From Ectothiorhodospira mobilis (GTDB lineage Bacteria; Pseudomonadota; Gammaproteobacteria; Ectothiorhodospirales; Ectothiorhodospiraceae), in NCBI RefSeq assembly GCF_900114895.1, contig NZ_FOUO01000004.1, positions 144,003-208,002 on the forward strand: 64,000 bases of DNA, written 5' to 3'. Under the pieces are notes generated by a model, which was not told the DNA's origin, made no database searches, and saw only the letters and a program-made list of their open reading frames with translations. The translations under genes were made by a program, and so were the position numbers. Of the stretch, positions 27,287-36,496 are shown in pieces. How positions within the stretch are numbered: the stretch's first letter is position 1; every line of letters begins with the position of its first letter.

Positions 27287-28009
27287 ATGTACGCCACGCC
27301 ACAGTTGGACCAAAACCGTCTGGTGGACGAGCACGTGCCGCTGGTGAAGCGCATCGCCTATCACCTGCTGGCGAGGCTGCCCGCCAACGTGCAGGTGGAT
27401 GACCTCATCCAGTCGGGCATCATCGGCCTGCTGGAGGCGGCCCGCCACTACGACCCGTCCCAGGGGGCCAGCTTCGAGACCTATGCCGGCATCCGCATCC
27501 GCGGGGCCATGCTGGACGAGGTACGCCGCAGCGACTGGACCCCGCGCTCGGTGCACCGTCATTCCCGCCGCATCAGCGAGACCATCCGGGAGATCGAGCA
27601 CCGGGAGGGGCGGGAGGCCACCGCCGCGGAGATCGCCGAGGGCCTGGGGGTGGACATGAAGACCTACCAGGACATGCTGCGGGACGCCGTCACCAGCCGT
27701 GTGCTGGCCTTTGACGATCTGGGGGACCCCGAGTCGGGGGGCGAGCCCACCTTCCCCGATCACGGCCCGGATCCCCTGCAGAACCTGGAACGGGGAGACT
27801 TCAAGTCCTCCCTGGCGGAGAACATCCAGGGATTGCCGGAGCGGGAGCGGCTGGTGCTGTCCCTGTATTATGATGAGGAACTGAATCTGCGGGAGATCGG
27901 GCAGGTGCTGGGGGTGAGCGAATCCCGCGTCTGCCAGATCCACGGCCAGGCGCTGATGCGCCTCAAGGCCCGCATGAGCGAGTGGGTTGCCGACGGGGAA
28001 CGGGTCTGA
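27287..28009 (+). CDS. fliA: flagellar sigma factor FliA (sigma-28)
   Basis: 240 residues. Region 2 (LVKRIAYHLLARLPANVQVDDLIQSGIIGLLEAARHYDPSQGASFETYA, quoted in parts) with IRGAMLDEVRRSDWTPRSV is diagnostic of FliA. Region 4 has LPERERLVLSLYYDEELNLREIGQVLGVSESRVCQIHGQA (in parts). Start at ATG 27287, 11 nt after flhG. It transcribes late flagellar and chemotaxis genes; no convincing sigma-28 promoter was found inside this window. Confidence 0.96.
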   Translation: MYATPQLDQNRLVDEHVPLVKRIAYHLLARLPANVQVDDLIQSGIIGLLEAARHYDPSQGASFETYAGIRIRGAMLDEVRRSDWTPRSVHRHSRRISETIREIEHREGREATAAEIAEGLGVDMKTYQDMLRDAVTSRVLAFDDLGDPESGGEPTFPDHGPDPLQNLERGDFKSSLAENIQGLPERERLVLSLYYDEELNLREIGQVLGVSESRVCQIHGQALMRLKARMSEWVADGERV

Positions 28010-28037
28010 GGACACCGTCAACCACTCACCGGGATAT

Positions 28038-28065
28038 CGATCCCCCGCCGCCCTTGCGGGGATCG
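28038..28065 (+). terminator. hairpin between fliA and cheY
   Basis: CGATCCCC (28038-28045) pairs with GGGGATCG (28058-28065) around a 12-nt loop that can pair further by CGC/GCG. It lies 28 nt after the fliA stop and 25 nt before the cheY start. There is no U-tract, so attenuation or RNA processing is as likely as termination. Confidence 0.4.
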
Positions 28066-28090
28066 GCTACGCATGAATCGGGAGGCTTTC

Positions 28091-28486
28091 GTGAACAAGA
28101 ACATGAAGATCCTCATCGTGGACGACTTCTCCACGATGCGGCGCATCATCAAGAACCTGCTTCGGGATCTGGGCTACAACAACACCGCCGAGGCGGATGA
28201 CGGCAATACCGCCCTGCCCATGCTGCAGAACGGCAACTACGACTTCCTCGTGACGGACTGGAACATGCCCGGGATGCCCGGCATCGACCTGTTGCGCGCG
28301 GTGCGTGCCGATCCGCGGATCAAGGACCTGCCGGTGCTCATGGTGACCGCCGAGGCCAAGCGCGAGCAGATCATCGAGGCGGCCCAGGCGGGGGTGAACG
28401 GGTACATCGTCAAGCCCTTCACCGCCGAAACCCTGCGGGAGAAGATCGACAAGATCTTCGAACGCCTGGAACAGCAGCAGGCCTGA
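28091..28486 (+). CDS. cheY: chemotaxis response regulator CheY
   Basis: 131 residues. A single receiver domain: acid pair D11-D12, phospho-acceptor D56 ([11 protein letters not shown]), T in MVTAEA and the conserved K in IVKPF. GTG 28091 is chosen because GGGAGG (28080-28085) lies 5 nt upstream; an ATG at 28073 in the same frame has no such site and ATG 28103 is too close to the core. Phosphorylated CheY binds FliM and CheZ. It heads the cheYZAB cluster. Confidence 0.95.
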   Translation: MNKNMKILIVDDFSTMRRIIKNLLRDLGYNNTAEADDGNTALPMLQNGNYDFLVTDWNMPGMPGIDLLRAVRADPRIKDLPVLMVTAEAKREQIIEAAQAGVNGYIVKPFTAETLREKIDKIFERLEQQQA

Positions 28487-28495
28487 AGACTCGCC

Positions 28496-29275
28496 ATGAA
28501 CCCTTCAGACGAAGACACCGCCGCCATCTTCAAGGAAGAGCAGCTGGCCCGCGCCCGGGAACTGGTGCAGCTCATGGAGTCGGGGGATGAAGCGGGGGCC
28601 GGACGCCTCATCGAGGAACTGGGCCAGACCCACGAGAGTGTGCTCTTCTCCCAGCTGGGCAAGCTCACCCGGGATCTGCACGAGGCCCTCAACGCCTTCC
28701 GCAGCGATACCCGGCTTGCGGAACTCACCCGGCAGGACATCCCCGACGCCAAGGAACGCCTCAATTACGTGGTCACCATGACCGAACAGTCGGCCCACCG
28801 CACCCTCAATGCCGTAGAGGAGAGCCTGCCCCTGTCCGAGTCCCTGGCGCAGCGGGCGGGGCATCTGCGGGCGGAATGGTCGCGTTTTCGCCAGCGGGAG
28901 ATGTCCCTGGATGAATTCCGTGAGGTGAGTGCCCACCTGGGGCGCTTCCTGGAGGATACGGAACGGGATGCCGAGAAGCTGCGCCAGGCCCTCTCCGAGG
29001 TGCTCATGGCCCAGGACTTCCAGGACCTGACCGGCCAGGTGATCCGCCGGGTGATCACCCTGGTACAGGATCTGGAGGACAACCTGGTGGGGCTGGTGCG
29101 GGTCTCCGGGCAGCGTCTGGCCAAGCCGGAGGAGGGGCATCCGGAGACGGCCGACCGGGACGGCGAGAAGGACAACCGCGGCACGGGTCCGTCGGTGTCC
29201 GGCACCTCGGACCAGGGGGATGTGGTCAGCGGCCAGGACGACGTGGACGAGCTGCTGTCCAGCCTTGGCTTCTGA
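28496..29275 (+). CDS. cheZ: CheY-P phosphatase CheZ
   Basis: 259 residues. A long four-helix-bundle region with the conserved catalytic stretch MAQDFQDLTGQVIRRVI (Gln in the DFQDLTGQ motif), and a flexible acidic linker. The C-terminal CheY-binding peptide DDVDELLSSLGF ends the protein. Dephosphorylates CheY-P. The gene follows cheY by 9 nt. Confidence 0.96.
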   Translation: MNPSDEDTAAIFKEEQLARARELVQLMESGDEAGAGRLIEELGQTHESVLFSQLGKLTRDLHEALNAFRSDTRLAELTRQDIPDAKERLNYVVTMTEQSAHRTLNAVEESLPLSESLAQRAGHLRAEWSRFRQREMSLDEFREVSAHLGRFLEDTERDAEKLRQALSEVLMAQDFQDLTGQVIRRVITLVQDLEDNLVGLVRVSGQRLAKPEEGHPETADRDGEKDNRGTGPSVSGTSDQGDVVSGQDDVDELLSSLGF

Positions 29276-29412
29276 TCCCGCGCACCCGTCGCGGAGCAGA
29301 CCGCTCTCCACGGTCCGCCCCGCCGCAGGTGGGGCCGGCCATTCAGAATTTCCCGCACCGGCCGCAAACCTCGGGGTAGACGGGGTAATCGCATGACGCG
29401 CGAGAGATCGAC

Positions 29413-31566
29413 ATGAGCCTGGACACCGACGACGAGATCCTGAACGACTTCCTCGTGGAGGCCTCCGAAATATTGGATGCCCTCGGGGAACAGTTGGTGG
29501 AGTTGGAGCGCACACCGGACGACAAGGATCTGCTCAACGCCGTCTTCCGCAGCTTTCACACCATCAAGGGCGGGGCCGGCTTCCTCAATCTCGAGAACCT
29601 GGTGAAGATCTGTCACCGCTCGGAGGATGTCTTCAACCTCCTGCGCCAGGGGCAGCGGCAGGTGGACAGCAACCTGATGGACATCATCCTCCAGGTGCTG
29701 GATGTGCTCAACCGCATGTTCGACGAGATCCGCTCCGGCGAGGAGCCCGCCCCGGCCCCCCAGGCCCTGCTGGATGCCCTGGAACCCCTGACCTATCCCC
29801 CGGGGGAGGAACCCGCCGGTATGGCCCCTGCCGCGGCCCCGGAGCCGTCTTCGGCATCATCCCCGGAGCCTGCAGCGACCTCCGCGTCCGCCCCGGCACA
29901 GGCCTCCGGACAGACCGGTGGCGGGGATATCACCGATGAGGAGTTCGAGGCCCTGCTGGATGCCATGCAGGACCAGAAAGGGCAGGGGGGCGGTGGGGCC
30001 GCATCGTCTGCATCCCCAGCCCCGTCCCAAGCCACCGGCGGTGGCGACCTGATCACCGACGAGGAGTTCGAACAGATCCTGGATGAACTCCAGGGCAAGG
30101 GCAATGGCCCAGGTACCACCGGCGGCACGGGAGCGGATGCCGGCAAGGGCGGGGATGAGATCAGCGACCAGGAGTTCGAGCAACTCCTGGACAATCTCCA
30201 TGGCAAGGGGCATCCCCCCCGTCCCGTGGAAGGACAGGCGGCACCGAAGCCTGCCCCGGGGGGCGCGGGCGGTGCCCAGCCCCCCGCCCAGGGAGGGGGT
30301 CAGCCGGCGGCGGCCCCCTCCGGCGGGCCGGACAAGGAGCAGGGTAAGGGCAAGGGCAAGGAAGGGGATAAGGGGGGTGCCCCGGCCCGTTCCGCCCCGG
30401 CCGAGACCTCGGTGCGGGTCGACACCAAGCGCCTGGACGACATCATGAACCTGGTGGGGGAGCTGGTGCTGGTGCGCAACCGCCTGGCTACCCTGCGCTC
30501 GCGCATGGGGGATGAACAGGTCTCCAAGGCGGTGACCAACCTGGACGTGGTGACCGCCGATCTGCAGACGGCGGTCATGAAGACCCGCATGCAGCCCATC
30601 AAGAAGGTCTTTGGACGCTTCCCCCGGGTGGTGCGCGACCTGGCCCGCAGCCTGAAGAAGGAGGTGAACCTGGAGTTGCAGGGCGAGGACACCGACCTGG
30701 ACAAGAACCTGGTGGAGGCCCTGTCCGATCCCCTGGTACACCTGGTGCGCAACGCCGTGGACCACGGCATCGAATCCCCGGAAGAACGCGAGGCGGCAGG
30801 CAAGCCCCGGGCCGGGCACGTGGTGCTTTCCGCCACCCAGGAGGGGGATCACATCCTGCTCACCATCAGCGACGATGGCAAGGGCATGGATCCCGATATC
30901 CTGCGCAGCAAGGCGGTGGAGAAGGGGCTCATGGACGAGGAGGCCGCGGCACGGCTGTCGGACCACGATGCCTACAACCTCATCTTCCGTGCCGGGTTCT
31001 CCACCAAGACGGAGATCTCCGACGTCTCCGGTCGCGGTGTGGGCATGGACGTGGTCAAGACCCGCATCGCCCAGCTCAACGGCCGCATCGAGATCAGCTC
31101 CGAACTGGGCAAGGGCAGCACCCTGCGGGTGCGCCTGCCCCTGACCCTGGCCATCCTGCCCACCCTCATGGTGGTGCTGGGCAAACAGCGGTTCGCCCTG
31201 CCCCTGGCCAATGTCAGTGAGATCTTCGACCTGGACCTGTCGCGCACCAACCGCGTGGACGACCAGGAGGTGATCATGGTGCGCAACCGGTCCATCCCCC
31301 TGTACTATCTGCGTCGCTGGCTCGTGTCGGGGGACGCGCCGCCGCCGGACGGGGTGGGCCATGTGGTGGTGGTCTTCTCCGGCAACCAGCGGGTGGGGTT
31401 TGTGGTGGACAGCCTCATCGGACAGGAGGAGGTGGTGATCAAACCCCTGGGCAATGTCCTGCACGGCGTGCCCGGTCTGGCCGGGGCCACCATCACCGGC
31501 GACGGCGGCATCGCCCTGATCCTGGATGTCCCCGGTCTGCTCAACAGCTATGCCCGCCGGGGCTGA
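29413..31566 (+). CDS. cheA: chemotaxis histidine kinase CheA with three FliM-like peptides
   Basis: 717 residues. P1 Hpt domain with phosphorylated H49 (FRSFHTIKGGAGFL). A Pro/Ala/Gly-rich linker (about 115-335) replaces a folded P2 domain. It carries three short repeats at 173-185, 214-226 and 250-262 (ITDEEFEALLDAM, ITDEEFEQILDEL, ISDQEFEQLLDNL). P3 dimerisation (RLDDIMNLVGELVLVRNRLA), the P4 ATPase with HLVRNAVDHGIE and DDGKGMD, and a P5 CheW-like domain follow. The repeats resemble the FliM docking peptide (LSQDEIDALL), so they may bind CheY. It is preceded by a 137-bp gap with no recognised promoter. Confidence 0.95.
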   Translation: MSLDTDDEILNDFLVEASEILDALGEQLVELERTPDDKDLLNAVFRSFHTIKGGAGFLNLENLVKICHRSEDVFNLLRQGQRQVDSNLMDIILQVLDVLNRMFDEIRSGEEPAPAPQALLDALEPLTYPPGEEPAGMAPAAAPEPSSASSPEPAATSASAPAQASGQTGGGDITDEEFEALLDAMQDQKGQGGGGAASSASPAPSQATGGGDLITDEEFEQILDELQGKGNGPGTTGGTGADAGKGGDEISDQEFEQLLDNLHGKGHPPRPVEGQAAPKPAPGGAGGAQPPAQGGGQPAAAPSGGPDKEQGKGKGKEGDKGGAPARSAPAETSVRVDTKRLDDIMNLVGELVLVRNRLATLRSRMGDEQVSKAVTNLDVVTADLQTAVMKTRMQPIKKVFGRFPRVVRDLARSLKKEVNLELQGEDTDLDKNLVEALSDPLVHLVRNAVDHGIESPEEREAAGKPRAGHVVLSATQEGDHILLTISDDGKGMDPDILRSKAVEKGLMDEEAAARLSDHDAYNLIFRAGFSTKTEISDVSGRGVGMDVVKTRIAQLNGRIEISSELGKGSTLRVRLPLTLAILPTLMVVLGKQRFALPLANVSEIFDLDLSRTNRVDDQEVIMVRNRSIPLYYLRRWLVSGDAPPPDGVGHVVVVFSGNQRVGFVVDSLIGQEEVVIKPLGNVLHGVPGLAGATITGDGGIALILDVPGLLNSYARRG

Positions 31567-31643
31567 ACGGCCCATCCGCCCCCGCTGGCGGACGGGATCC
31601 AAGGCGCGCCGCAGCGCGCGCGTGTGAAGATCGGAGAGAGTTG

Positions 31644-32753
31644 ATGGCAGTTCGCGTTCTGGTGGTCGATGATTCCGGGTTCTTCCGGCGCCGCATCGTG
31701 GATATCCTGAATGCGGATCCCGCCCTGGAGGTGGTGGGCACGGCCGCCAACGGGCAGGAGGCCATCGACCAGGCCCTGGCCCTGAAGCCCGATGTCATCA
31801 CCATGGACATCGAGATGCCGGTGATGGACGGCATCACCGCCGTGCGACGCATCATGGCACGCCAACCCGTGGCCATCCTCATGTTCTCCTCCCTCACCTT
31901 CGAGGGGGCCAAGGCCACCCTGGATGCCCTGGAGGCGGGGGCGGTGGACTTCCTGCCCAAGCGCTTCGAGGACATCGCCCGGGAGCAGCAGGAGGCCAAG
32001 GATGTCCTCTGCCGGCGCGTGCGCAACATCGCCCGTCGTGGCCGCGTCGGGCGTACGCCCACTCCCCCCGCCGCCCCCACCGCGCCCGCAACCCGCCCGG
32101 CCCCCGGGGCCGGTGCGCGGCCGCGACCGGAGCCGGCCCACGGGGCCCGCCCGGAGGGGGAGCGTGCCCCTGCCCTGAACCTGCGGGATTTCCGAGTGGT
32201 GCTCATCGGCACCTCCACCGGCGGTCCCCTGGCCCTGCAGAAGGTCCTCGTGCAGTTGCCGGCCCGATTCCCCCTGCCGCTGCTGATGGTGCAGCACATG
32301 CCCGCCAGCTTCACCCCCGCCTTCGCCCAGCGCCTGGACCAGCTCTGTGCCATCCGTGTCCGGGAGGCCCAGGATGGCGATGCCCTGGAACCCGGTCTGG
32401 CCCTGCTGGCCCCCGGGGGGCAGCAGATGCAGGTGGAGTCCCGGGGCGGGCGCAGCCGGGTGCGCATCACCGAGGCCACGCCGGACCAGCACTACCGCCC
32501 CTGTGTGGATGTCACCTTCAACTCCGCCGCCGCCGCCTTCCGCGGGGACGCCCTGGCCATCGTCCTCACCGGCATGGGGGCGGATGGGCGCGAGGGGGCG
32601 AAGCTGCTCAAGCGCTGCGGATCCACCGTCTGGGCCCAGAACGAGGAGACCTGCGTGGTCTACGGCATGCCCGCGGCGGTGGTGGACGCCGGGCTGGCGG
32701 ACCGGGTGCTGCCCCTGGAGCAGATCGGCAAGATCCTTGCGGAGGCCTGCTGA
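31644..32753 (+). CDS. cheB: chemotaxis methylesterase/deamidase CheB
   Basis: 369 residues. Receiver domain (DDSGFFRR; phospho-acceptor D55 in VITMDIEMPVMDG; K in LPKRF), a Pro/Ala/Arg-rich linker at about 125-180, then the methylesterase domain. The domain has catalytic Ser in GTSTGGP, His in VQHMPASFT and Asp in TGMGADG. ATG 31644 follows GGAGAGA by about 6 nt; a TTG directly before it is possible. A weak hairpin lies in the 77-bp gap after cheA (31574-31592). Confidence 0.95.
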   Translation: MAVRVLVVDDSGFFRRRIVDILNADPALEVVGTAANGQEAIDQALALKPDVITMDIEMPVMDGITAVRRIMARQPVAILMFSSLTFEGAKATLDALEAGAVDFLPKRFEDIAREQQEAKDVLCRRVRNIARRGRVGRTPTPPAAPTAPATRPAPGAGARPRPEPAHGARPEGERAPALNLRDFRVVLIGTSTGGPLALQKVLVQLPARFPLPLLMVQHMPASFTPAFAQRLDQLCAIRVREAQDGDALEPGLALLAPGGQQMQVESRGGRSRVRITEATPDQHYRPCVDVTFNSAAAAFRGDALAIVLTGMGADGREGAKLLKRCGSTVWAQNEETCVVYGMPAAVVDAGLADRVLPLEQIGKILAEAC

Positions 32754-32756
32754 GTC

Positions 32757-33500
32757 ATGGATATCCTGAGCTTCATCGGCATGCTCCTGGCCCTGGTGGC
32801 CATCATCGGCGGCAGCATCGCCAAGGGGAGCGGTCTGGCGGCCCTGTGGAACCTGGCGGCCTTCCTCATCGTCGGTGTGGGCACGGTGGCGGCGGCCCTG
32901 GTGCAGACCCGTCCCGGGGCCATGCTGCGGGCCATCCGCATCTTCCCCTGGGTGTTCCGGCAGCCGCGGCTGGAACCGGAGGCCACCATCGAGCGCATCG
33001 TCGGCTGGAGCCAGGTGGCCCGCAAGGAGGGGCTGCTGGGTCTGGAATCCATGGCCGAGGAGGAGACGGACGCCTTCGCCCGCAAGGGGTTGCAGCTGCT
33101 GGTGGACGGCACCGAACCTGAGGGCATCCGCACCATCCTGGAAGTGGATATGGGCACCCAGGAGGAATACGACACCGAAGGGGCCAAGGTCTTCGAGGGC
33201 ATGGGGATCTATGCCCCCACCATGGGCATCATCGGCGCGGTCATGGGCCTGATGGCGGTGATGCAGAACCTGGCCGATCCCAGCCGCCTGGGTTCGGGCA
33301 TCGCCGCCGCCTTCGTGGCCACCATCTACGGCATCTCCTCGGCCAACCTGTTTTTCCTGCCGGTGAGCAACAAGCTCAAGACCACCATCAAGCACCAGGC
33401 CGCCTATCGCGAGATGATCATCGAGGGGATCATCTCCATCGCCGAGGGCGAGAATCCCCGCAATATCGAGACCAAGCTGCAGGGCTACCTGCAGCGCTGA
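32757..33500 (+). CDS. motC: flagellar motor stator protein MotC (MotA family)
   Basis: 247 residues. MotA/PomA-type stator with four membrane segments (about 2-22, 30-50, 150-170, 180-203), GMGIYAPTMGIIGAVMGLM and the cytoplasmic loop with charged residues for FliG contact (RKEGLLGLE). The order cheB-motC-motD-parC is that of Pseudomonas. It starts 3 nt after the cheB stop. Confidence 0.93.
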   Translation: MDILSFIGMLLALVAIIGGSIAKGSGLAALWNLAAFLIVGVGTVAAALVQTRPGAMLRAIRIFPWVFRQPRLEPEATIERIVGWSQVARKEGLLGLESMAEEETDAFARKGLQLLVDGTEPEGIRTILEVDMGTQEEYDTEGAKVFEGMGIYAPTMGIIGAVMGLMAVMQNLADPSRLGSGIAAAFVATIYGISSANLFFLPVSNKLKTTIKHQAAYREMIIEGIISIAEGENPRNIETKLQGYLQR

Positions 33501-33524
33501 TGCCAGGGGGCAGCCAGCCGAGCC

Positions 33525-34421
33525 ATGGCCGGACGCAAGAAAAAACACGAGGAGCATCAGAACCACGAGGCCTGGGCGATCCCCTATGCGGACCTGCTCA
33601 CCCTGCTGCTGGCCTTCTTCGTCGTGATGTACGCCATCTCGTCGGTGAACGAGGGGAAATACCGCATCCTCTCCGAATCCCTGATCTCCGCCTTCAAGGC
33701 CCCCCCCAAGGCCGTGGATCCCGTACAGGTGGGCGAGGTCATCCGTACCCCCACCCCCTCCATGGTGCAGAGCACTCCCGAGTCCGCCCCCATCGACCTG
33801 GGGGAACCCATGAGCCGCAGCTTGGAGGAGATCCTCGGGGACCTGGACATGCAGGGCCTCTCCGAGGCCATCCTGGGCATCAATACCATGGCCGACGAGA
33901 TCGAGCGGGCCATGGCCCCGCTCATCGAATCGGGCATGATCGACGTGGGGCGCGACCGGCTGTGGATCGAGGTGGAGATCAACACCAGCATCCTCTTCGA
34001 CAGCGGCAGCGCGCAACTGGCCCCGGATGCCGTCCCCATCCTGGAGCGCCTGGCGGGGATCCTCAGCCAGTTCCCCGTGCGCGTGCACGTGGAGGGACAC
34101 ACGGACGACGTGCCCATCAACACCTCGGTGTACCCCTCCAACTGGGAACTCTCCGCCGGGCGGGCCGCCACCGTGGTGAACCTGTTTGCCCGCAACGGGG
34201 TGGATCCGGACCAGATGGCCGCCATCGGGTTCGGTGAGTATCGGCCCATTGCAAGCAACGACACCCCCGAGGGACGCATGAAGAACCGCCGGGTGAACAT
34301 CGTCATCCTGGCGGGTCAGCGCCCGCGGACCGGGCAGGGGGCCCCGCCGGAACTCCTGCAGGAGGATATGGAACTGCTGCTGCAGCGGGGGCGGGATCCC
34401 GGCGAGGAGGATGTGCCATGA
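33525..34421 (+). CDS. motD: flagellar motor stator protein MotD (MotB family)
   Basis: 298 residues. A basic N-terminus (MAGRKKKHEE) leads to one membrane helix containing the ion-binding D23 (PYADLLTLLLAFFVVMYA). The periplasmic OmpA-like peptidoglycan-binding domain is at about 140-265 (EGHTDDVPI, NWELSAGRAATVV, RMKNRRVNI). Partner of MotC. Its end overlaps the parC start in ATGA. Confidence 0.93.
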   Translation: MAGRKKKHEEHQNHEAWAIPYADLLTLLLAFFVVMYAISSVNEGKYRILSESLISAFKAPPKAVDPVQVGEVIRTPTPSMVQSTPESAPIDLGEPMSRSLEEILGDLDMQGLSEAILGINTMADEIERAMAPLIESGMIDVGRDRLWIEVEINTSILFDSGSAQLAPDAVPILERLAGILSQFPVRVHVEGHTDDVPINTSVYPSNWELSAGRAATVVNLFARNGVDPDQMAAIGFGEYRPIASNDTPEGRMKNRRVNIVILAGQRPRTGQGAPPELLQEDMELLLQRGRDPGEEDVP

Positions 34422-35218
34422 CCACCCTGACCTGGGCCGTGGCCAACCAGAAGGGTGGGGTGGGCAAGACCACCACCACCGTCACCCTGGGCGGACTGCT
34501 CTCGCAGCGGGGGCGGCGTACCCTGCTGGTGGACCTGGACCCCCACGGCTCCCTCACCGCCTACTTCGGGCACGACCCCGAGGGGGCCACCGGCGGCGTC
34601 TACAGCCTCTTCCAGCGGGTGGGGGACCGCCGCCCCATGCAGCCCGAGGCGGCCCTGCGCCGCACCCCATTCGATCACCTCTGGATCCTGCCCGCCTCCA
34701 CGGCCCAGGCCACCCTGGACCGGCAACTGGGCACCCGCCAGGGCATGGGCCTGGTGATCCGCCGCGCCATCGAGGCCCTGTCGGACCGCTTCGACCATGT
34801 CCTGCTGGATTGCCCCCCCATGCTGGGGGTGCTCATGGTGAACGCCCTGGCCGCCTGCGAGCGGCTTCTGATCCCCGTGCAGACGGAATACCTGGCCATC
34901 CGCGGTCTGGACCGCATGCTGCACACCCTGGAGATGGTGCAGCGCTCCCGGGGGCAGGAGCTGGACGCACTGGTGATCCCCACCCTCTATGACCAGCGCA
35001 ACCGGTCCGCCACCCAGGCCCTGTGGGAGCTGCGGGAGCGTTACCGTGACCGCCTCTGGCGCGGCGTGATCACCGTGGACCCGCTGTTCCGGGAGGCCAG
35101 TGTCGCCGGGCAGCCCCTGCCCATCATGTACCCCGATGCCCAGGGTACCCAGGCCTACGAGCGCCTGCTGGATGACCTTTTGGGCACCAACGATTACCGG
35201 CACAGGGCGGTCTCATGA
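34418..35218 (+). CDS. parC: ParC-type ParA ATPase for polar chemotaxis arrays
   Basis: 266 residues. Deviant Walker A KGGVGKTTTT, LVDLDPHGSLTAYFG, HVLLDCPPMLGVL and PVQTEYLAIRGLDRM, all of the ParA/Soj family. Its place between motD and a CheW-domain gene matches the ParC of polarly flagellated gammaproteobacteria, which positions chemotaxis clusters at the pole. It overlaps both neighbours by 4 nt. Confidence 0.88.
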   Translation: MTTLTWAVANQKGGVGKTTTTVTLGGLLSQRGRRTLLVDLDPHGSLTAYFGHDPEGATGGVYSLFQRVGDRRPMQPEAALRRTPFDHLWILPASTAQATLDRQLGTRQGMGLVIRRAIEALSDRFDHVLLDCPPMLGVLMVNALAACERLLIPVQTEYLAIRGLDRMLHTLEMVQRSRGQELDALVIPTLYDQRNRSATQALWELRERYRDRLWRGVITVDPLFREASVAGQPLPIMYPDAQGTQAYERLLDDLLGTNDYRHRAVS

Positions 35219-35859
35219 GCGCGCGACGCCAGCCACCTGTCCTCATGGAGGAACAGCAGGCCCTCACCGCCTACCTGGATGGCCTGCTCCAGGAGATCGC
35301 CGAGGAGGAGAAGCCGCCCGCTGCGGCTCCAGAGACGCAAGAGCGGGTACCCCAACCCATTGTGCGGCCGGTGCCGGCCCCGCCCCCCCCGGAGAAGAAG
35401 GACCATGGGCCGCCGCCATGGGCCGCGGAGCGTTTTCAATGTCTGATCTTCCGGGTCGCCGGCCTGCCCCTGGCGGTCCCCCTGGTGAAGCTCAACGGCA
35501 TCCTGAAGATGCCGCAGCAGATCACCCCCATGCCCGGGCATGGCCCCCTGTTCATGGGGCTGGCCCAGCACCAGGGGCAGCAGGTCAAGGTGGTGGACAT
35601 CGCCCGCCTGGTCCTGCCCGCCGACCGGCTGCCTGAGCAGCGCCCGTCCCCGGGGCATCTCATCCTCATCGACGAGGCCCGCTGGGGGTTGGCCTGTGAC
35701 CGGGTGGAGGAGACCCTGACCCTGGATCCCCAATCGGTGCGCTGGCGCACCCCCCAGGGCAGGCGTCCCTGGCTGGCGGGCACGGTCACGCGGCAGCTGT
35801 GCGCCATCCTGGACGTGGATTACCTGGCCCAGGCCCTGGCCAGCGGTCGTTGGGATTGA
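35215..35859 (+). CDS. parP: ParP-like protein with C-terminal CheW domain
   Basis: 214 residues. The N-terminus (LTAYLDGLLQEIAEEE) is a short helix followed by a Pro-rich linker (about 38-70). The CheW-like domain (about 78-205) starts FQCLIFRVAGLPLAVPLVKLNGIL. By position and architecture it is ParP, which ties ParC to CheA and receptors. It overlaps parC by 4 nt. The remaining 132-bp gap to cheW contains no recognised element. Confidence 0.82.
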   Translation: MSARRQPPVLMEEQQALTAYLDGLLQEIAEEEKPPAAAPETQERVPQPIVRPVPAPPPPEKKDHGPPPWAAERFQCLIFRVAGLPLAVPLVKLNGILKMPQQITPMPGHGPLFMGLAQHQGQQVKVVDIARLVLPADRLPEQRPSPGHLILIDEARWGLACDRVEETLTLDPQSVRWRTPQGRRPWLAGTVTRQLCAILDVDYLAQALASGRWD

Positions 35860-35991
35860 GTCCCATCCCGTGTATCCTTGGACTCCGCCAGGCGGGCAGG
35901 GGGGGTGCGTCGGGTACAGGCCGTGGCCGGGCCGGTATGAACCGCCAGGCAACGTCGGTCGTTCGATTCCCTAGATGGAGGTGAGAGCTTC

Positions 35992-36468
35992 ATGGCCAAA
36001 GAATCCGTGTCCACCGCCCCCGAGGCATCCCAGTACGTCACCTTCCGGCTCGCCGAAGAGACCTACGCCATCAATGTCATGCAGGTGCAGGAGGTGCTGC
36101 GGGTGTCGGAGATCGCCCCGGTGCCGGGGGCACCCCACTATGTCCTGGGCATCATCAACCTGCGGGGCAACGTGGTGACGGTGATCGACGCGCGGCGGCG
36201 CATGGGACTGTCCGACAAGGAGCCCGACGATGCCTCCCGGGTGGTGATCATCGAGGTGAGCGGCCAGGTAATCGGCATCCTGGTGGACAGCGTGGCAGAG
36301 GTGATCGAACTGGCGGCCAAGGAAGTGGATCCGGCCCCCAACGTGGGCAACGACGAGAGTTCCAAGTACATCCAGGGCGTGGCCAGCCGCGACGGCGAGC
36401 TGACCATCGTCGTGGACCTGAACAAGCTCCTGACGGACGAGGAATGGGCCGAGGTGGCCAACCTCTAG
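35992..36468 (+). CDS. cheW: chemotaxis coupling protein CheW
   Basis: 158 residues. Complete CheW fold: YVTFRLAEETYAINVMQVQEVLR, PHYVLGIINLRGNVVTVIDARRR, GILVDSVAEVIEL and IQGVASRDGELTIVVDLNKLL (quoted in parts). Links CheA to chemoreceptors. GGAGGTGAG lies upstream at about 35974-35983. Confidence 0.95.
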   Translation: MAKESVSTAPEASQYVTFRLAEETYAINVMQVQEVLRVSEIAPVPGAPHYVLGIINLRGNVVTVIDARRRMGLSDKEPDDASRVVIIEVSGQVIGILVDSVAEVIELAAKEVDPAPNVGNDESSKYIQGVASRDGELTIVVDLNKLLTDEEWAEVANL

Positions 36469-36496
36469 GCCGGGGCCCGGAGACAGGAGGATGACG

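Noticed and set aside
29276..29412. Sigma-28 promoter before cheA
   Set aside because: No TAAA-N15-GCCGATAA-like sequence could be found in this gap, despite expectation.
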